Translations under genes and position numbers: made by a program | Shown here: positions 18,109 to 25,339 of the stretch, piece by piece | Layout of the letters: every line of letters starts with the position of its first letter | Position numbering within the stretch: the first letter of the stretch is position 1 | The notes under the pieces: model-generated | The model's database searches: none | Seen by the model: the letters and a program-made list of their open reading frames with translations, nothing else | Told to the model about the DNA's origin: nothing | Source of the DNA: CAZCDM01 sp964497475 | Lineage (GTDB): Bacteria > Planctomycetota > Phycisphaerae > SM23-33 | DNA length: 32,814 nt | Assembly (NCBI GenBank): GCA_964497475.1 | Contig: CAZCDM010000008.1 | Span: 1 to 32,814, forward strand | Direction: 5' to 3'

Positions 18109-18957
18109 ATGCCGATCAAAAAATACAAACGAACCACCAACGGCCGCCGCAACTCGTCGGTAAACATCCGCGAGACGACGACGACCACGCCGGAGAAGTC
18201 GCTGCTTCGCCCGCTGAAGAAAACCGGCGGCCGCAACCACAGTGGCAAGATTACCTCGCGCCATCGCGGCGGGGGCAATAAGCGTCGCTACCGCCTGATC
18301 GACTTCAATCGCAACCGTGACGACGCCCCGGCCGAGGTGCTCACCATCGAGTACGACCCCAACCGCAGTTGCAACATCTCGCTGGTGCAGTATCTCGACG
18401 GCGAGAAGCGGTACATCCTCTCGCCGATCGGCCTGGGTGTGGGCCAGACGGTTCGCTCCGGCGACGAGGCCGAGCCGCGCACCGGTCACTGCCTCGAGCT
18501 GGGCAAGATTCCGATGGGCCTGGACATTCACAACATTGAACTGACCCCCGGCCGCGGCGGCCAGATGGTCCGCACGGCCGGCGTGGCTGCCCGGCTGGTC
18601 GCCCGCGAGGGCAACAAGGCCACGCTGCTGCTGCCCAGCGGCGAAATGCGTATCGTCTCGACGAAGTGTCGCGCCACGATCGGGCAGCTGGGCAATGTCG
18701 AGCACATGTCGGTTCGGATCGGCAAGGCCGGCCGCAAGCGACACATGGGTCGTCGTCCTCGCGTTCGTGGCTCGGCGATGAACCCGGTCGATCACCCGAT
18801 GGGCGGCGGCGAAGGCCGGCGCAGCGGTGGTCGTCACCCGATGAGCCCGACCGGCAAGCTCTCCAAGGGCGGGCGGACGCGGCGGAAAAAGAAAGCAAGC
18901 AACCGGCTGATCCTGCGGCGTCGTCGCAGCCGGCGGTACGGACAGGTAAAGCTGTAA
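18109..18957 (+). CDS. rplB: 50S ribosomal protein L2
   Basis: Large-subunit protein needed for subunit joining and peptidyl transfer. The 282-residue product contains the RNA-binding OB and SH3-like domains and the C-terminal M-N-P-V-D-H-P segment. The histidine equal to E. coli H229 is present (H229 here too). The next conserved histidine of H-P-H-G-G-G-E-G is replaced by methionine (M231). The C-terminus is the usual arginine-rich tail. The ATG at 18109 lies 17 bases after rplW; the ribosome-binding site is only a weak purine stretch. Confidence 0.96.
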   Translation: MPIKKYKRTTNGRRNSSVNIRETTTTTPEKSLLRPLKKTGGRNHSGKITSRHRGGGNKRRYRLIDFNRNRDDAPAEVLTIEYDPNRSCNISLVQYLDGEKRYILSPIGLGVGQTVRSGDEAEPRTGHCLELGKIPMGLDIHNIELTPGRGGQMVRTAGVAARLVAREGNKATLLLPSGEMRIVSTKCRATIGQLGNVEHMSVRIGKAGRKRHMGRRPRVRGSAMNPVDHPMGGGEGRRSGGRHPMSPTGKLSKGGRTRRKKKASNRLILRRRRSRRYGQVKL

Positions 18958-18972
18958 CCCCGAGGACCCCTC

Positions 18973-19239
18973 ATGGCACGAAGTACGAAAAAAGGCCCGT
19001 TTGTCGACGAGAAGCTCTTTCTGAAGGTTCAGAAGGCAGCCGAGACCAACACCCGCACGCCGATCAAGACCTGGGCGCGATCCTGCACGATCGTCCCGGA
19101 GTTCATTGGCTTTACGATTGCGGTGCATAATGGCAAGACCTTCAACAACGTGCTGATCACTGAAGACATGGTCGGCCATAAGCTCGGTGAGTTCAGCCCG
19201 ACGCGAATGTTCCGCGGGCACACCTCCGGCGGCAAGTAA
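18973..19239 (+). CDS. rpsS: 30S ribosomal protein S19
   Basis: Small-subunit head protein that contacts S13 and the A-site finger. The 88-residue product starts M-A-R-S-T-K-K-G-P-F and has W-A-R-S-C-T-I-V-P-E-F-I-G-F around 36-49. It ends with G-H-T-S-G-G-K, all family signatures. A CGAGGA site precedes the ATG. It follows rplB by 15 bases in the standard order. Confidence 0.96.
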   Translation: MARSTKKGPFVDEKLFLKVQKAAETNTRTPIKTWARSCTIVPEFIGFTIAVHNGKTFNNVLITEDMVGHKLGEFSPTRMFRGHTSGGK

Positions 19240-19249
19240 GGATCGAACA

Positions 19250-19582
19250 ATGGCTTGGAAAGCAAAACACAGCTTCGCCCGAATCGCCCCGCGTAAGGCT
19301 CGCCTGATCGCGGACATGGTTCGAGGCCGGGACGTCCAGGATGCCCTGAACATCCTGAAGTTCACCCCCAATCGGGCCGCCCCGATGATTTCCCAGGTGC
19401 TGACCAGCGCCGTGGCCAATGCCAACGAGGCCGAGGCCGATCTCGACGCCCTGGTCGTCTCGGAAATCCGCGTCGACGAAGGCCCGCGCATGAAACGCCT
19501 CCGCCCCAAAGACCGAGGCCGCGCCCACATCATTACCAAAGCAACCAGCCACATCTCCGTGGCCGTGGACGAGGAAGGATAA
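19250..19582 (+). CDS. rplV: 50S ribosomal protein L22
   Basis: Lines the peptide exit tunnel with a beta-hairpin, and its mutations affect macrolide binding. The 110-residue product has the family body, with I-A-P-R-K-A-R-L-I-A-D around 12-22 and the hairpin segment from about 79 on, with M-K-R-L-R-P-K-D-R-G-R-A. The ATG at 19250 sits 11 bases after rpsS, with an AAGGA site overlapping the rpsS stop. The frame is open further upstream into rpsS, but that part is not L22. Confidence 0.95.
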   Translation: MAWKAKHSFARIAPRKARLIADMVRGRDVQDALNILKFTPNRAAPMISQVLTSAVANANEAEADLDALVVSEIRVDEGPRMKRLRPKDRGRAHIITKATSHISVAVDEEG

Positions 19583-19591
19583 CGCGACCCT

Positions 19592-20437
19592 ATGGGCCAG
19601 AAGATCAATCCAACTGGATTCCGAACGGGTGTGACCATCGGCTGGAAGAGCCGCTGGTATGCTCCCAAGAGCAATTACGGCGAGTTCCTCGTCGAGGATG
19701 CCCGCGTGCGGGAGTTTCTCGACAAGCGTCTGAACCGGACGCCTCCTTTCGCAGCCGTGGCGGGCGTGGAAATCGAACGCACGCGCGAAGAGGTCAAGGT
19801 TCTGATCCGCACGGCCCGGCCGGGCATTGTCATCGGCCCCAAGGGTGCCGAAGTCGAGAACATCAAGAATGCTCTGGAAGAACTCACCAACCGCCGCGTG
19901 AACGTCAACATTGTTGAGGTCCGCAACGCCGAGCTGGATGCCCAGCTCGTCGCCGAGGGCATCAGCGAGCAGCTCAAGCGCCGCAGCAGCTTCCGCCGGA
20001 CGATGAAGCAGCGGGCCGAGTCGGCCATGCAGAACGGTGCCAAGGGCGTGAAGATTCAGCTCTCCGGGCGCCTGGGCGGAGCCGAAATGTGCCGCTGCGA
20101 GACCACGACCCTCGGGTCGGTCCCGCTGCACACGCTCGAAGCCGACGTGGATTACGGCTTCGTGCACTGCTTCACCACCTACGGCACGATCGGCGTGAAG
20201 GTGTGGATCTATCGTGGCCTCTTCGGCGAGCAGGAAGCCGAAAAGCAGACCGAAGCCCCCAGCCGGGGTGCTTCTCGTCCGCCTCGCCGTCGCGGCGGCC
20301 CCAGCCGGGGTCGTGGGCGCGTCGGCCAGAGTGCCACCGCCACCCCCATCGGCGAGCAGGTCGAAACCGCCCCCGCCGAAGCAGCGAAACCCGCCGAGGC
20401 AGCTCCCGCCGCACCGGCCAGCGAGACCAACGAATAA
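19592..20437 (+). CDS. rpsC: 30S ribosomal protein S3 with long C-terminal tail
   Basis: Forms the mRNA entry channel. The KH domain with G-x-x-G (I-G-P-K-G) lies at about 62-110, and the S3 C-terminal domain ends near residue 212. At 281 residues it is about 50 longer than E. coli S3. The extra part (213-281) begins Arg/Gly-rich (P-P-R-R-R-G-G-P-S-R-G-R-G) and turns Ala/Glu/Pro-rich. Such low-complexity S3 tails occur in several phyla; a role here is unknown. It is flanked by rplV and rplP as usual. Confidence 0.96.
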   Translation: MGQKINPTGFRTGVTIGWKSRWYAPKSNYGEFLVEDARVREFLDKRLNRTPPFAAVAGVEIERTREEVKVLIRTARPGIVIGPKGAEVENIKNALEELTNRRVNVNIVEVRNAELDAQLVAEGISEQLKRRSSFRRTMKQRAESAMQNGAKGVKIQLSGRLGGAEMCRCETTTLGSVPLHTLEADVDYGFVHCFTTYGTIGVKVWIYRGLFGEQEAEKQTEAPSRGASRPPRRRGGPSRGRGRVGQSATATPIGEQVETAPAEAAKPAEAAPAAPASETNE

Positions 20438-20450
20438 CACCGCATCAACG

Positions 20451-20467
20451 CCGGAGTAATGCTCCGG
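20451..20467 (+). promoter_or_regulatory. Hairpin abutting the rplP ribosome-binding site
   Basis: CCGGAG and CTCCGG form a perfect 6-bp stem with loop TAATG, followed at once by the AAGGA Shine-Dalgarno of rplP (20468-20472). A stem touching the site could tune rplP translation or limit readthrough of ribosomes from rpsC. It has no T-tract, so it is not a terminator. Confidence 0.4.
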
Positions 20468-20480
20468 AAGGAACACCACC

Positions 20481-20900
20481 ATGCCTTTAATGCCCAAACG
20501 AGTCAAACACCGCAAGCAGCAGCGCGGCAAGATCCGCGGCAATGCGACGCGGGGTAATACCGTGGCGTACGGTGAGTTCGGCCTGCAGAGTATGGACGAA
20601 GGGTGGATGAGCGCCCGCCAGCTCGAAGCCGGGCGAGTCGCCGCCACGCACTACCTCCGCCGCGAAGGCAAGGTCTACCTGCGGGTCTTCCCGAACAAGC
20701 CCGTCAGTGCCAAGCCCCTGGAAACCCGCATGGGTAAGGGCAAGGGCGAGACCGACCGCTGGGTGGCCTGCATCAAGCCCGGTACGGTTCTTATCGAGAT
20801 CGGCGGCGTGCCGGAGGATATCGCCCGCGACGCCTTCCGCCGCGTAGCCAACAAGATGCCCTTCCGCTGCCGGATGATTCACCGCCGGGCGGCCATCTAA
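20481..20900 (+). CDS. rplP: 50S ribosomal protein L16
   Basis: Organises the A site of the large subunit. The 139-residue product starts M-P-L-M-P-K-R-V-K and includes the R-M-G-K-G-K-G motif, whose arginine is the site of oxygenase hydroxylation in E. coli (R81). The start at 20481 has AAGGA at 8 bases spacing; the internal ATG at 20490 is also possible and would shorten it by three residues. It sits between rpsC and rpmC as normal. Confidence 0.95.
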   Translation: MPLMPKRVKHRKQQRGKIRGNATRGNTVAYGEFGLQSMDEGWMSARQLEAGRVAATHYLRREGKVYLRVFPNKPVSAKPLETRMGKGKGETDRWVACIKPGTVLIEIGGVPEDIARDAFRRVANKMPFRCRMIHRRAAI

Positions 20901-20911
20901 GCGAGACAGCC

Positions 20912-21121
20912 ATGACCATTGACGAAGTGAAACAACTCAGCGACGAAGAACTCCAGGCCGAGCTGGAACGCCTCGAACGACACCTGTTCGACCTGCGTAG
21001 CCAGTCCGTCACGGAAAAGCTGGAGAACCCCACGCAGTTGACCAAGACCCGCCGGGACATCGCGCGGATCAAGACCGTCCAGCGCCAGCGAGAACTCGAA
21101 CAGGCCGCCCAGGCCCAGTAA
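20912..21121 (+). CDS. rpmC: 50S ribosomal protein L29
   Basis: Small two-helix protein near the tunnel exit. The 69-residue product has L-S-D-E-E-L-Q-A-E-L near the start, the family's first-helix signature, and a second helix with the T-R-R-D-I-A-R-I-K-T motif. The ATG at 20912 is 11 bases after rplP. Length and order (rplP-rpmC-rpsQ) are typical. Confidence 0.93.
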   Translation: MTIDEVKQLSDEELQAELERLERHLFDLRSQSVTEKLENPTQLTKTRRDIARIKTVQRQRELEQAAQAQ

Positions 21122-21133
21122 CGGAAATCAAGC

Positions 21134-21418
21134 ATGCCCCAGGAACAAGCCAACCCGCAACCCAAAAAGCTCCGCACGATCATCGGCAAGGTCGTCGCCT
21201 TCAGCGGTGAAAATACGATCTCGGTGCAGGTCGAGCGCCAGATGAAGCACCCGCAGTACAACAAGTACATCCGCCGCCGCCGCAAGCTCGCCGTGCACGA
21301 CACCCAGGGCGAGGCCCAGATCGGCGATATGGTTGAAATCGTACCCTGCCGCCCGTTGAGCAAGCGTAAAGCGCATCGGCTGGCCCGCGTGCTGCGGCAC
21401 ACGGTGATGGAGAGATAA
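21134..21418 (+). CDS. rpsQ: 30S ribosomal protein S17
   Basis: Primary 16S rRNA-binding OB-fold protein. The 94-residue product has the G-K-V-V-A-F-S-G-E-N-T-I-S-V-Q-V strand region and R-P-L-S-K-R-K motif near 76-82. A short polar leader (about 12 residues) precedes the domain. It follows rpmC by 12 bases; its stop overlaps the Shine-Dalgarno of rplN. Confidence 0.94.
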   Translation: MPQEQANPQPKKLRTIIGKVVAFSGENTISVQVERQMKHPQYNKYIRRRRKLAVHDTQGEAQIGDMVEIVPCRPLSKRKAHRLARVLRHTVMER

Positions 21419-21428
21419 GGAACCGACG

Positions 21429-21818
21429 GTGATTCAACAAGAAACACGACTGGACGTAGCCGACAACAGCGGTGCCCGCATCGTGGGGTGCATTCGAGTC
21501 CTTGGTGGCTCGACGGCCCGCGATGGCGGCCTGACGCGACGGACCGCCGGGCTGGGCGATGTGATCATCTGCTCGGTCAAAAAGGCCATCCCCGCCTCCA
21601 ACGTCAAATCCGGCGAGATCGTTCGCTGCGTGATCGTCCGGGCCAAGCAGCCCACGCGACGCAACGACGGCAGCTATGTCCGCTTCGACCGCAATGCGGT
21701 GGTGCTGATCGACGATGATGGCAACCCGCGAGGCACGCGTATTTTCGGGGCCGTTGCCCGCGAGCTGCGTGAGAAGAACTACATGAAAATTGTCTCCCTG
21801 GCCAACGAGGTGGTCTGA
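21429..21818 (+). CDS. rplN: 50S ribosomal protein L14 (GTG start)
   Basis: Forms an intersubunit bridge and is the docking site of RsfS. The 129-residue product begins I-Q-Q-E-T-R-L-D-V-A-D-N-S-G-A-R and holds the R-G-T-R-I-F-G-A-V-A-R-E-L motif near the end. There is no ATG at the expected place; the GTG at 21429 has AAGGA at 21417-21421, so a GTG start is well supported. E. coli order rpsQ-rplN-rplX is kept. Confidence 0.95.
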   Translation: MIQQETRLDVADNSGARIVGCIRVLGGSTARDGGLTRRTAGLGDVIICSVKKAIPASNVKSGEIVRCVIVRAKQPTRRNDGSYVRFDRNAVVLIDDDGNPRGTRIFGAVARELREKNYMKIVSLANEVV

Positions 21819-21820
21819 TT

Positions 21821-22159
21821 ATGGCACAGCACGTTAAACAAGGCGACCAGGTAATGGTCATCGCCGGCGATGACAGCGGCAAGACCGGGCAGGTCCTGAA
21901 GGTCTTCCCCGAAAGCCAGAAGGTCCTCGTCCAGGGCGTCAACCAGGTGTACCGCCACATGAGGCCTTCGCGGCAGAATCCGCGTGGCGGTCGTATCCAG
22001 AAAGAAATGCCGATTCACATCAGCAACGTTCAGCCGATCGATCCGAAGACCTCCCGCCCGACCCGCGTAGGGTACAAGGTGGCAGAGGACGGCAGCAAGG
22101 AGCGCATCGCCCGTGTCAGTGGCGAGTCGCTCGGGACGGTCCGCAAGGCCAAGTCGTAG
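21821..22159 (+). CDS. rplX: 50S ribosomal protein L24
   Basis: Assembly initiator of the large subunit. The 112-residue product has an N-terminal KOW motif (G-D-Q-V-M-V-I-A-G-D-D-S-G-K-T-G near 8-23), followed by the conserved region with R-P-S-R-Q-N-P-R-G-G near 49-58. The ATG is two bases after the rplN stop, so the genes are probably translationally coupled. Confidence 0.95.
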   Translation: MAQHVKQGDQVMVIAGDDSGKTGQVLKVFPESQKVLVQGVNQVYRHMRPSRQNPRGGRIQKEMPIHISNVQPIDPKTSRPTRVGYKVAEDGSKERIARVSGESLGTVRKAKS

Positions 22160-22168
22160 GACAGCATC

Positions 22169-22711
22169 ATGCCACGTTTGAAAGACCAATATCACAGTGA
22201 CGTTCGTTCGGCGTTGAAGGATCACTTCGAGATCGCCAACCCCATGGCTGTGCCCCGCGTGCAGAAGGTTGTGATTTCCATGGGCATGGGCGACGCCAAG
22301 GACGACAAGACCAGGCTGGAACAGGTCCGCGAGCAGCTTGGGCTCATTGCCGGCCAGAAGCCCATCATGACCCGCGCCCGCCGGTCGGTCAGTAACTTCA
22401 ACCTTCGTGAGGGCCAGCACGTTGGCTGTATGGTGACCCTCCGCGGATCGCGGATGTGGGAGTTCCTCGACCGCCTGATCAGCCTGGCCATTCCGCGCGT
22501 CAAGGACTTCCGCGGGCTGAACCCATCGGGCTTTGATGGCCGGGGCAACTACAACATGGGCCTGGCCGAGCAGTCTGTTTTCCCGGAGATCGACCCGGCC
22601 AACATCACCTTTGTACAGGGCATGAACATTTCGATCCAGACCTCGGCCGAGACTGACGAGCAGGCCAAGGAACTCCTGGCTCGGCTTGGCATGCCGTTTC
22701 GAGAGAAATAA
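22169..22711 (+). CDS. rplE: 50S ribosomal protein L5
   Basis: Central-protuberance protein that binds 5S rRNA and contacts the P-site tRNA. The 180-residue product is family length. It has K-P-I-M-T-R-A-R-R-S-V around 67-77 and the F-R-G-L-N-P-S-G-F-D-G-R-G-N-Y segment near 113-127. The ATG at 22169 is nine bases after rplX. Order rplX-rplE-rpsN is canonical for the spc operon. Confidence 0.96.
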   Translation: MPRLKDQYHSDVRSALKDHFEIANPMAVPRVQKVVISMGMGDAKDDKTRLEQVREQLGLIAGQKPIMTRARRSVSNFNLREGQHVGCMVTLRGSRMWEFLDRLISLAIPRVKDFRGLNPSGFDGRGNYNMGLAEQSVFPEIDPANITFVQGMNISIQTSAETDEQAKELLARLGMPFREK

Positions 22712-22726
22712 CACGAAAGCGACACC

Positions 22727-22912
22727 ATGGCGACAAAAGCACAAATTGCCAAGTCCAAACGCACCCCGAAGTTTTCCACACGGAAAGTTCGCCGGTGCGA
22801 GCTCTGCGGTCGCGTCCGCAGTGTCTACCGCAAGTTTCACATCTGCCGGATCTGCCTGCGGAAGATGGCCAACGAAGGCCTCATCCCCGGACTGAAGAAA
22901 GCCAGCTGGTAA
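22727..22912 (+). CDS. rpsN: 30S ribosomal protein S14, zinc-binding type
   Basis: Small-subunit head protein. The 61-residue form is the short zinc ribbon type with C24, C27, C40 and C43, and ends G-L-K-K-A-S-W as in that type. Zinc-independent S14 is about 100 residues and lacks these cysteines. A second, zinc-free copy may exist elsewhere, as in other bacteria under Zur control; none is in this window. Confidence 0.96.
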   Translation: MATKAQIAKSKRTPKFSTRKVRRCELCGRVRSVYRKFHICRICLRKMANEGLIPGLKKASW

Positions 22913-22928
22913 CGAGGACCCCACAGCG

Positions 22929-23327
22929 ATGAGTTTATCTGATTCCACAGCCGATATGTTGACCCGCGTCCGCAACGCCGTACGAAGCCGGCACCGCATG
23001 GTCAATGTCCGCGCGACGAAAGTCTGCGAGGGCGTCTGCCGCGTGCTCAAAGACGAAGGGTACATTACCGACTATACCCGAATTGAAGACAACAAGCAGG
23101 GCCTGCTGCGGGTGTACCTCAAGTACGGCCCGCTCGGCCAGGATGTGCTGACCAGGCTCGACCGCGTCTCGCGTCCCGGCTGCCGGGTCTACGCAGGCGT
23201 CGAGGAGCTGCCCCAGCCGATCAACGGGCTGGGCATCAGCGTGATTTCGACCAGCCACGGCGTACTCAGCGACCGCGAATGTCGCGAGAAGAACGTCGGC
23301 GGCGAAGTGCTCTGCACGGTGATCTAA
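22929..23327 (+). CDS. rpsH: 30S ribosomal protein S8
   Basis: Primary 16S rRNA-binding protein and, in E. coli, translational repressor of the spc operon. The 132-residue product has D-M-L-T-R-V-R-N-A near the start and the C-terminal motif G-L-G-I-S-V-I-S-T-S-H-G-V, the RNA-binding signature. It lies 16 bases after rpsN and 27 before rplF. I do not see an S8-type helix mimic with certainty around rplE. Confidence 0.96.
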   Translation: MSLSDSTADMLTRVRNAVRSRHRMVNVRATKVCEGVCRVLKDEGYITDYTRIEDNKQGLLRVYLKYGPLGQDVLTRLDRVSRPGCRVYAGVEELPQPINGLGISVISTSHGVLSDRECREKNVGGEVLCTVI

Positions 23328-23354
23328 CCGGCCGATAGCCACAGGATTCAAGCC

Positions 23355-23930
23355 ATGTCACGAATTGGACAAAACCCCATCAAACTGCCCTCCGGCGTGA
23401 AGGTCTCTGTCTCCGGTCAGACCGTGACCGTCGAGGGGAAAAACGGTACGCTGCAGCTCGACGCCCGGCCCGAGATTACCGTCACGGTCGAGGGCGATAC
23501 GGTGAGCTTCACCCGCTGCGACGAAGAGCGACAGACCCGGGCGTATCACGGCCTGACGCGAAGCCTCGTCAACAACATGGTCATCGGCGTTTCCGAAGGC
23601 TATGTCCGGGCGCTGGAAGTTTACGGCGTGGGCTATGGCGTCAACCAGCAGGGCCAGGACCTCGTCATCACCTGCGGCAAGAGCCACCCCGAAATCCTCG
23701 CGATTCCCGCCGGCGTGGAGGTCGAAATCCAAACCCCCCAGGCCCGTGGCGATACCGACCCGGCCAAGTTCTCCGTCAAGGGGGCAGACAAACAGGTGGT
23801 CGGCGAGTTCGCCGCCCGCTGCCGTCGCGTCCGCCCGCCCGAGCCGTACAAGGGCAAGGGCGTTCGCTACGCCGGTGAATACGTCCGCCGCAAGGTCGGT
23901 AAGGCTTTCGCGGGTGGAGGCGCCGGCTAA
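23355..23930 (+). CDS. rplF: 50S ribosomal protein L6
   Basis: Two-domain protein at the factor-binding site. The 191-residue product begins M-S-R-I-G-Q-N-P-I and contains the C-terminal signature P-P-E-P-Y-K-G-K-G-V-R-Y around 160-171, the L6 hallmark. It is about 14 residues longer than E. coli L6, mainly in the second domain. A CAGGAT site precedes the start. Confidence 0.95.
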   Translation: MSRIGQNPIKLPSGVKVSVSGQTVTVEGKNGTLQLDARPEITVTVEGDTVSFTRCDEERQTRAYHGLTRSLVNNMVIGVSEGYVRALEVYGVGYGVNQQGQDLVITCGKSHPEILAIPAGVEVEIQTPQARGDTDPAKFSVKGADKQVVGEFAARCRRVRPPEPYKGKGVRYAGEYVRRKVGKAFAGGGAG

Positions 23931-23972
23931 TCCGGCTGATCATTTTACCCCGCCGAAAAGGCAGGACCCACT

Positions 23973-24344
23973 ATGAAAGCAATCCTCAAAAAGAAACAGC
24001 AGCGTACACGACGCAAAAAGCATATCCGCAAGCACGTCAACGGCACGGATGAGCGACCCCGGCTGACGGTTTTCCGCAGCCACAAGAACATCTACGCCCA
24101 GATCGTCAACGACGACCAGGGCCAGACGCTCGTCGCGGCCAGCACGCAGGAAAAGACCGTCGCCGAGAAACTCCAGGGCCACGCGGGCAACCGCAACGCC
24201 GCCGGAGTCGTCGGCGAAGCTCTCGCGGCCAAGGCGGCCGAGAAGGGCATCAAGCAAGTCGTCTTCGATCGCAACGGATATCCCTACCAGGGACGCGTCC
24301 GCGAACTAGCCGAAGCCGCCCGCAAGGGTGGGCTGGAGTTCTAA
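23973..24344 (+). CDS. rplR: 50S ribosomal protein L18
   Basis: Binds 5S rRNA with L5 in the central protuberance. The 123-residue product has a basic N-terminus (K-K-K-Q-Q-R-T-R-R-K-K), the R-P-R-L-T-V-F-R-S motif around 28-36 and the V-F-D-R-N-G-Y-P-Y-Q-G-R-V motif near 96-108. AGGA lies before the ATG. rpsE follows directly. Confidence 0.95.
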   Translation: MKAILKKKQQRTRRKKHIRKHVNGTDERPRLTVFRSHKNIYAQIVNDDQGQTLVAASTQEKTVAEKLQGHAGNRNAAGVVGEALAAKAAEKGIKQVVFDRNGYPYQGRVRELAEAARKGGLEF

Positions 24345-24354
24345 GGAGCCTGAA

Positions 24355-24858
24355 TTGGCATTTTCACGCAAAAAAGATCAGTACGAGTCGGACAACGGCG
24401 GCCTCGAAGACAATGTCGTGCAGATTTACCGCTGCTCGAAAGTCGTCAAAGGCGGGCGGAAGTTCAGCTTCGCCGCCCTCGTCGTCGTCGGCGACCAGAA
24501 CGGGCGCGTTGGCATTGGGTATGGCAAGGCCAATGAAGTGCCCAACGCCGTCGAGAAGGGCAAGGCCGAGGCCACCAAGGAAATGTTCCCCGTCGCCATG
24601 CGAGGCCGGACCATTCCTCACGAAGTCGTCGGCCGATGCGGCGCCAGCCGGGTCGTGCTCGTTCCCGCATCGCCCGGTACCGGCGTGATCGCGGGCAAGA
24701 AAATCCGTCCGCTGTTCGAGCTGGCCGGGATCAGCGACTTGCTGACCAAGGCCTACGGCTCGACCAGCCCGAAGAACCTTCTCAAGGCCGGTGTTGACGC
24801 GCTCAAGCAGCTCCGCACCGCTCAGGAAGTACTCCAACTGCGAGGAGTCGAGAAATGA
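24355..24858 (+). CDS. rpsE: 30S ribosomal protein S5 (TTG start)
   Basis: Fidelity protein at the mRNA entry. The 167-residue product has the double-stranded-RNA-binding-like domain with K-G-G-R-K-F-S-F-A-A and V-G-I-G-Y-G-K-A motifs, then the C-terminal domain with P-G-T-G-V-I-A-G. No ATG fits the start. A TTG at 24355 sits five bases after AAGGAG (24343-24348), giving a normal N-terminus. A GTG at 24328, inside rplR, is the alternative. The stop overlaps the rplO start (ATGA). No rpmD (L30) gene lies between. Confidence 0.93.
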   Translation: MAFSRKKDQYESDNGGLEDNVVQIYRCSKVVKGGRKFSFAALVVVGDQNGRVGIGYGKANEVPNAVEKGKAEATKEMFPVAMRGRTIPHEVVGRCGASRVVLVPASPGTGVIAGKKIRPLFELAGISDLLTKAYGSTSPKNLLKAGVDALKQLRTAQEVLQLRGVEK

Positions 24859-25304
24859 ACCTCGATGATATCCTTTCCCAGGCCGGCCGAAACAAGCCCC
24901 GCCGACGCATCGGCCGGGGTGACGGCTCGGGCCACGGCAAGACCTCAGGCCGCGGCCACAAGGGCTACCACTCCCGGTCCGGCTCTAAGCGCCGCCTCGG
25001 GTATGAAGGTGGCCAGAACCCCGTCCTGGCCCGGGTGCCGAAGCGTGGCTTCAACAACGCCAACTTCCGCACCGAATACCAGGTCGTCAACGTCGCCGAT
25101 CTCGAAGAGGTCTTCGACGCCAATGCCCGCGTCGACGCCGAGACGCTCTGGCAGGCGAGCCTGATTAACGAAATCGACCGTCCGGTGAAAATTCTCGGCA
25201 CGGGCGAGATCAGCAAATCGCTGACCGTCGTCGCCGATAAGTTCTCCGCCACCGCCCGGGAAAAAATCACCCAGGCCGGTGGAACCGCCGAAGCCCCTGC
25301 ATAG
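24855..25304 (+). CDS. rplO: 50S ribosomal protein L15
   Basis: Large-subunit protein of the elbow region. The 149-residue product begins M-N-L-D-D-I and has the glycine/arginine-rich N-terminus with G-R-G-D-G-S-G-H-G-K-T-S-G-R-G-H-K-G at 23-40. The typical V-P-K-R-G-F-N-N segment follows. It overlaps rpsE by four bases. secY follows after 35 bases as in the spc operon. Confidence 0.96.
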   Translation: MNLDDILSQAGRNKPRRRIGRGDGSGHGKTSGRGHKGYHSRSGSKRRLGYEGGQNPVLARVPKRGFNNANFRTEYQVVNVADLEEVFDANARVDAETLWQASLINEIDRPVKILGTGEISKSLTVVADKFSATAREKITQAGGTAEAPA

Positions 25305-25339
25305 CCAACCGTAACCAAGCCTAAACCAAGGACCACCCC

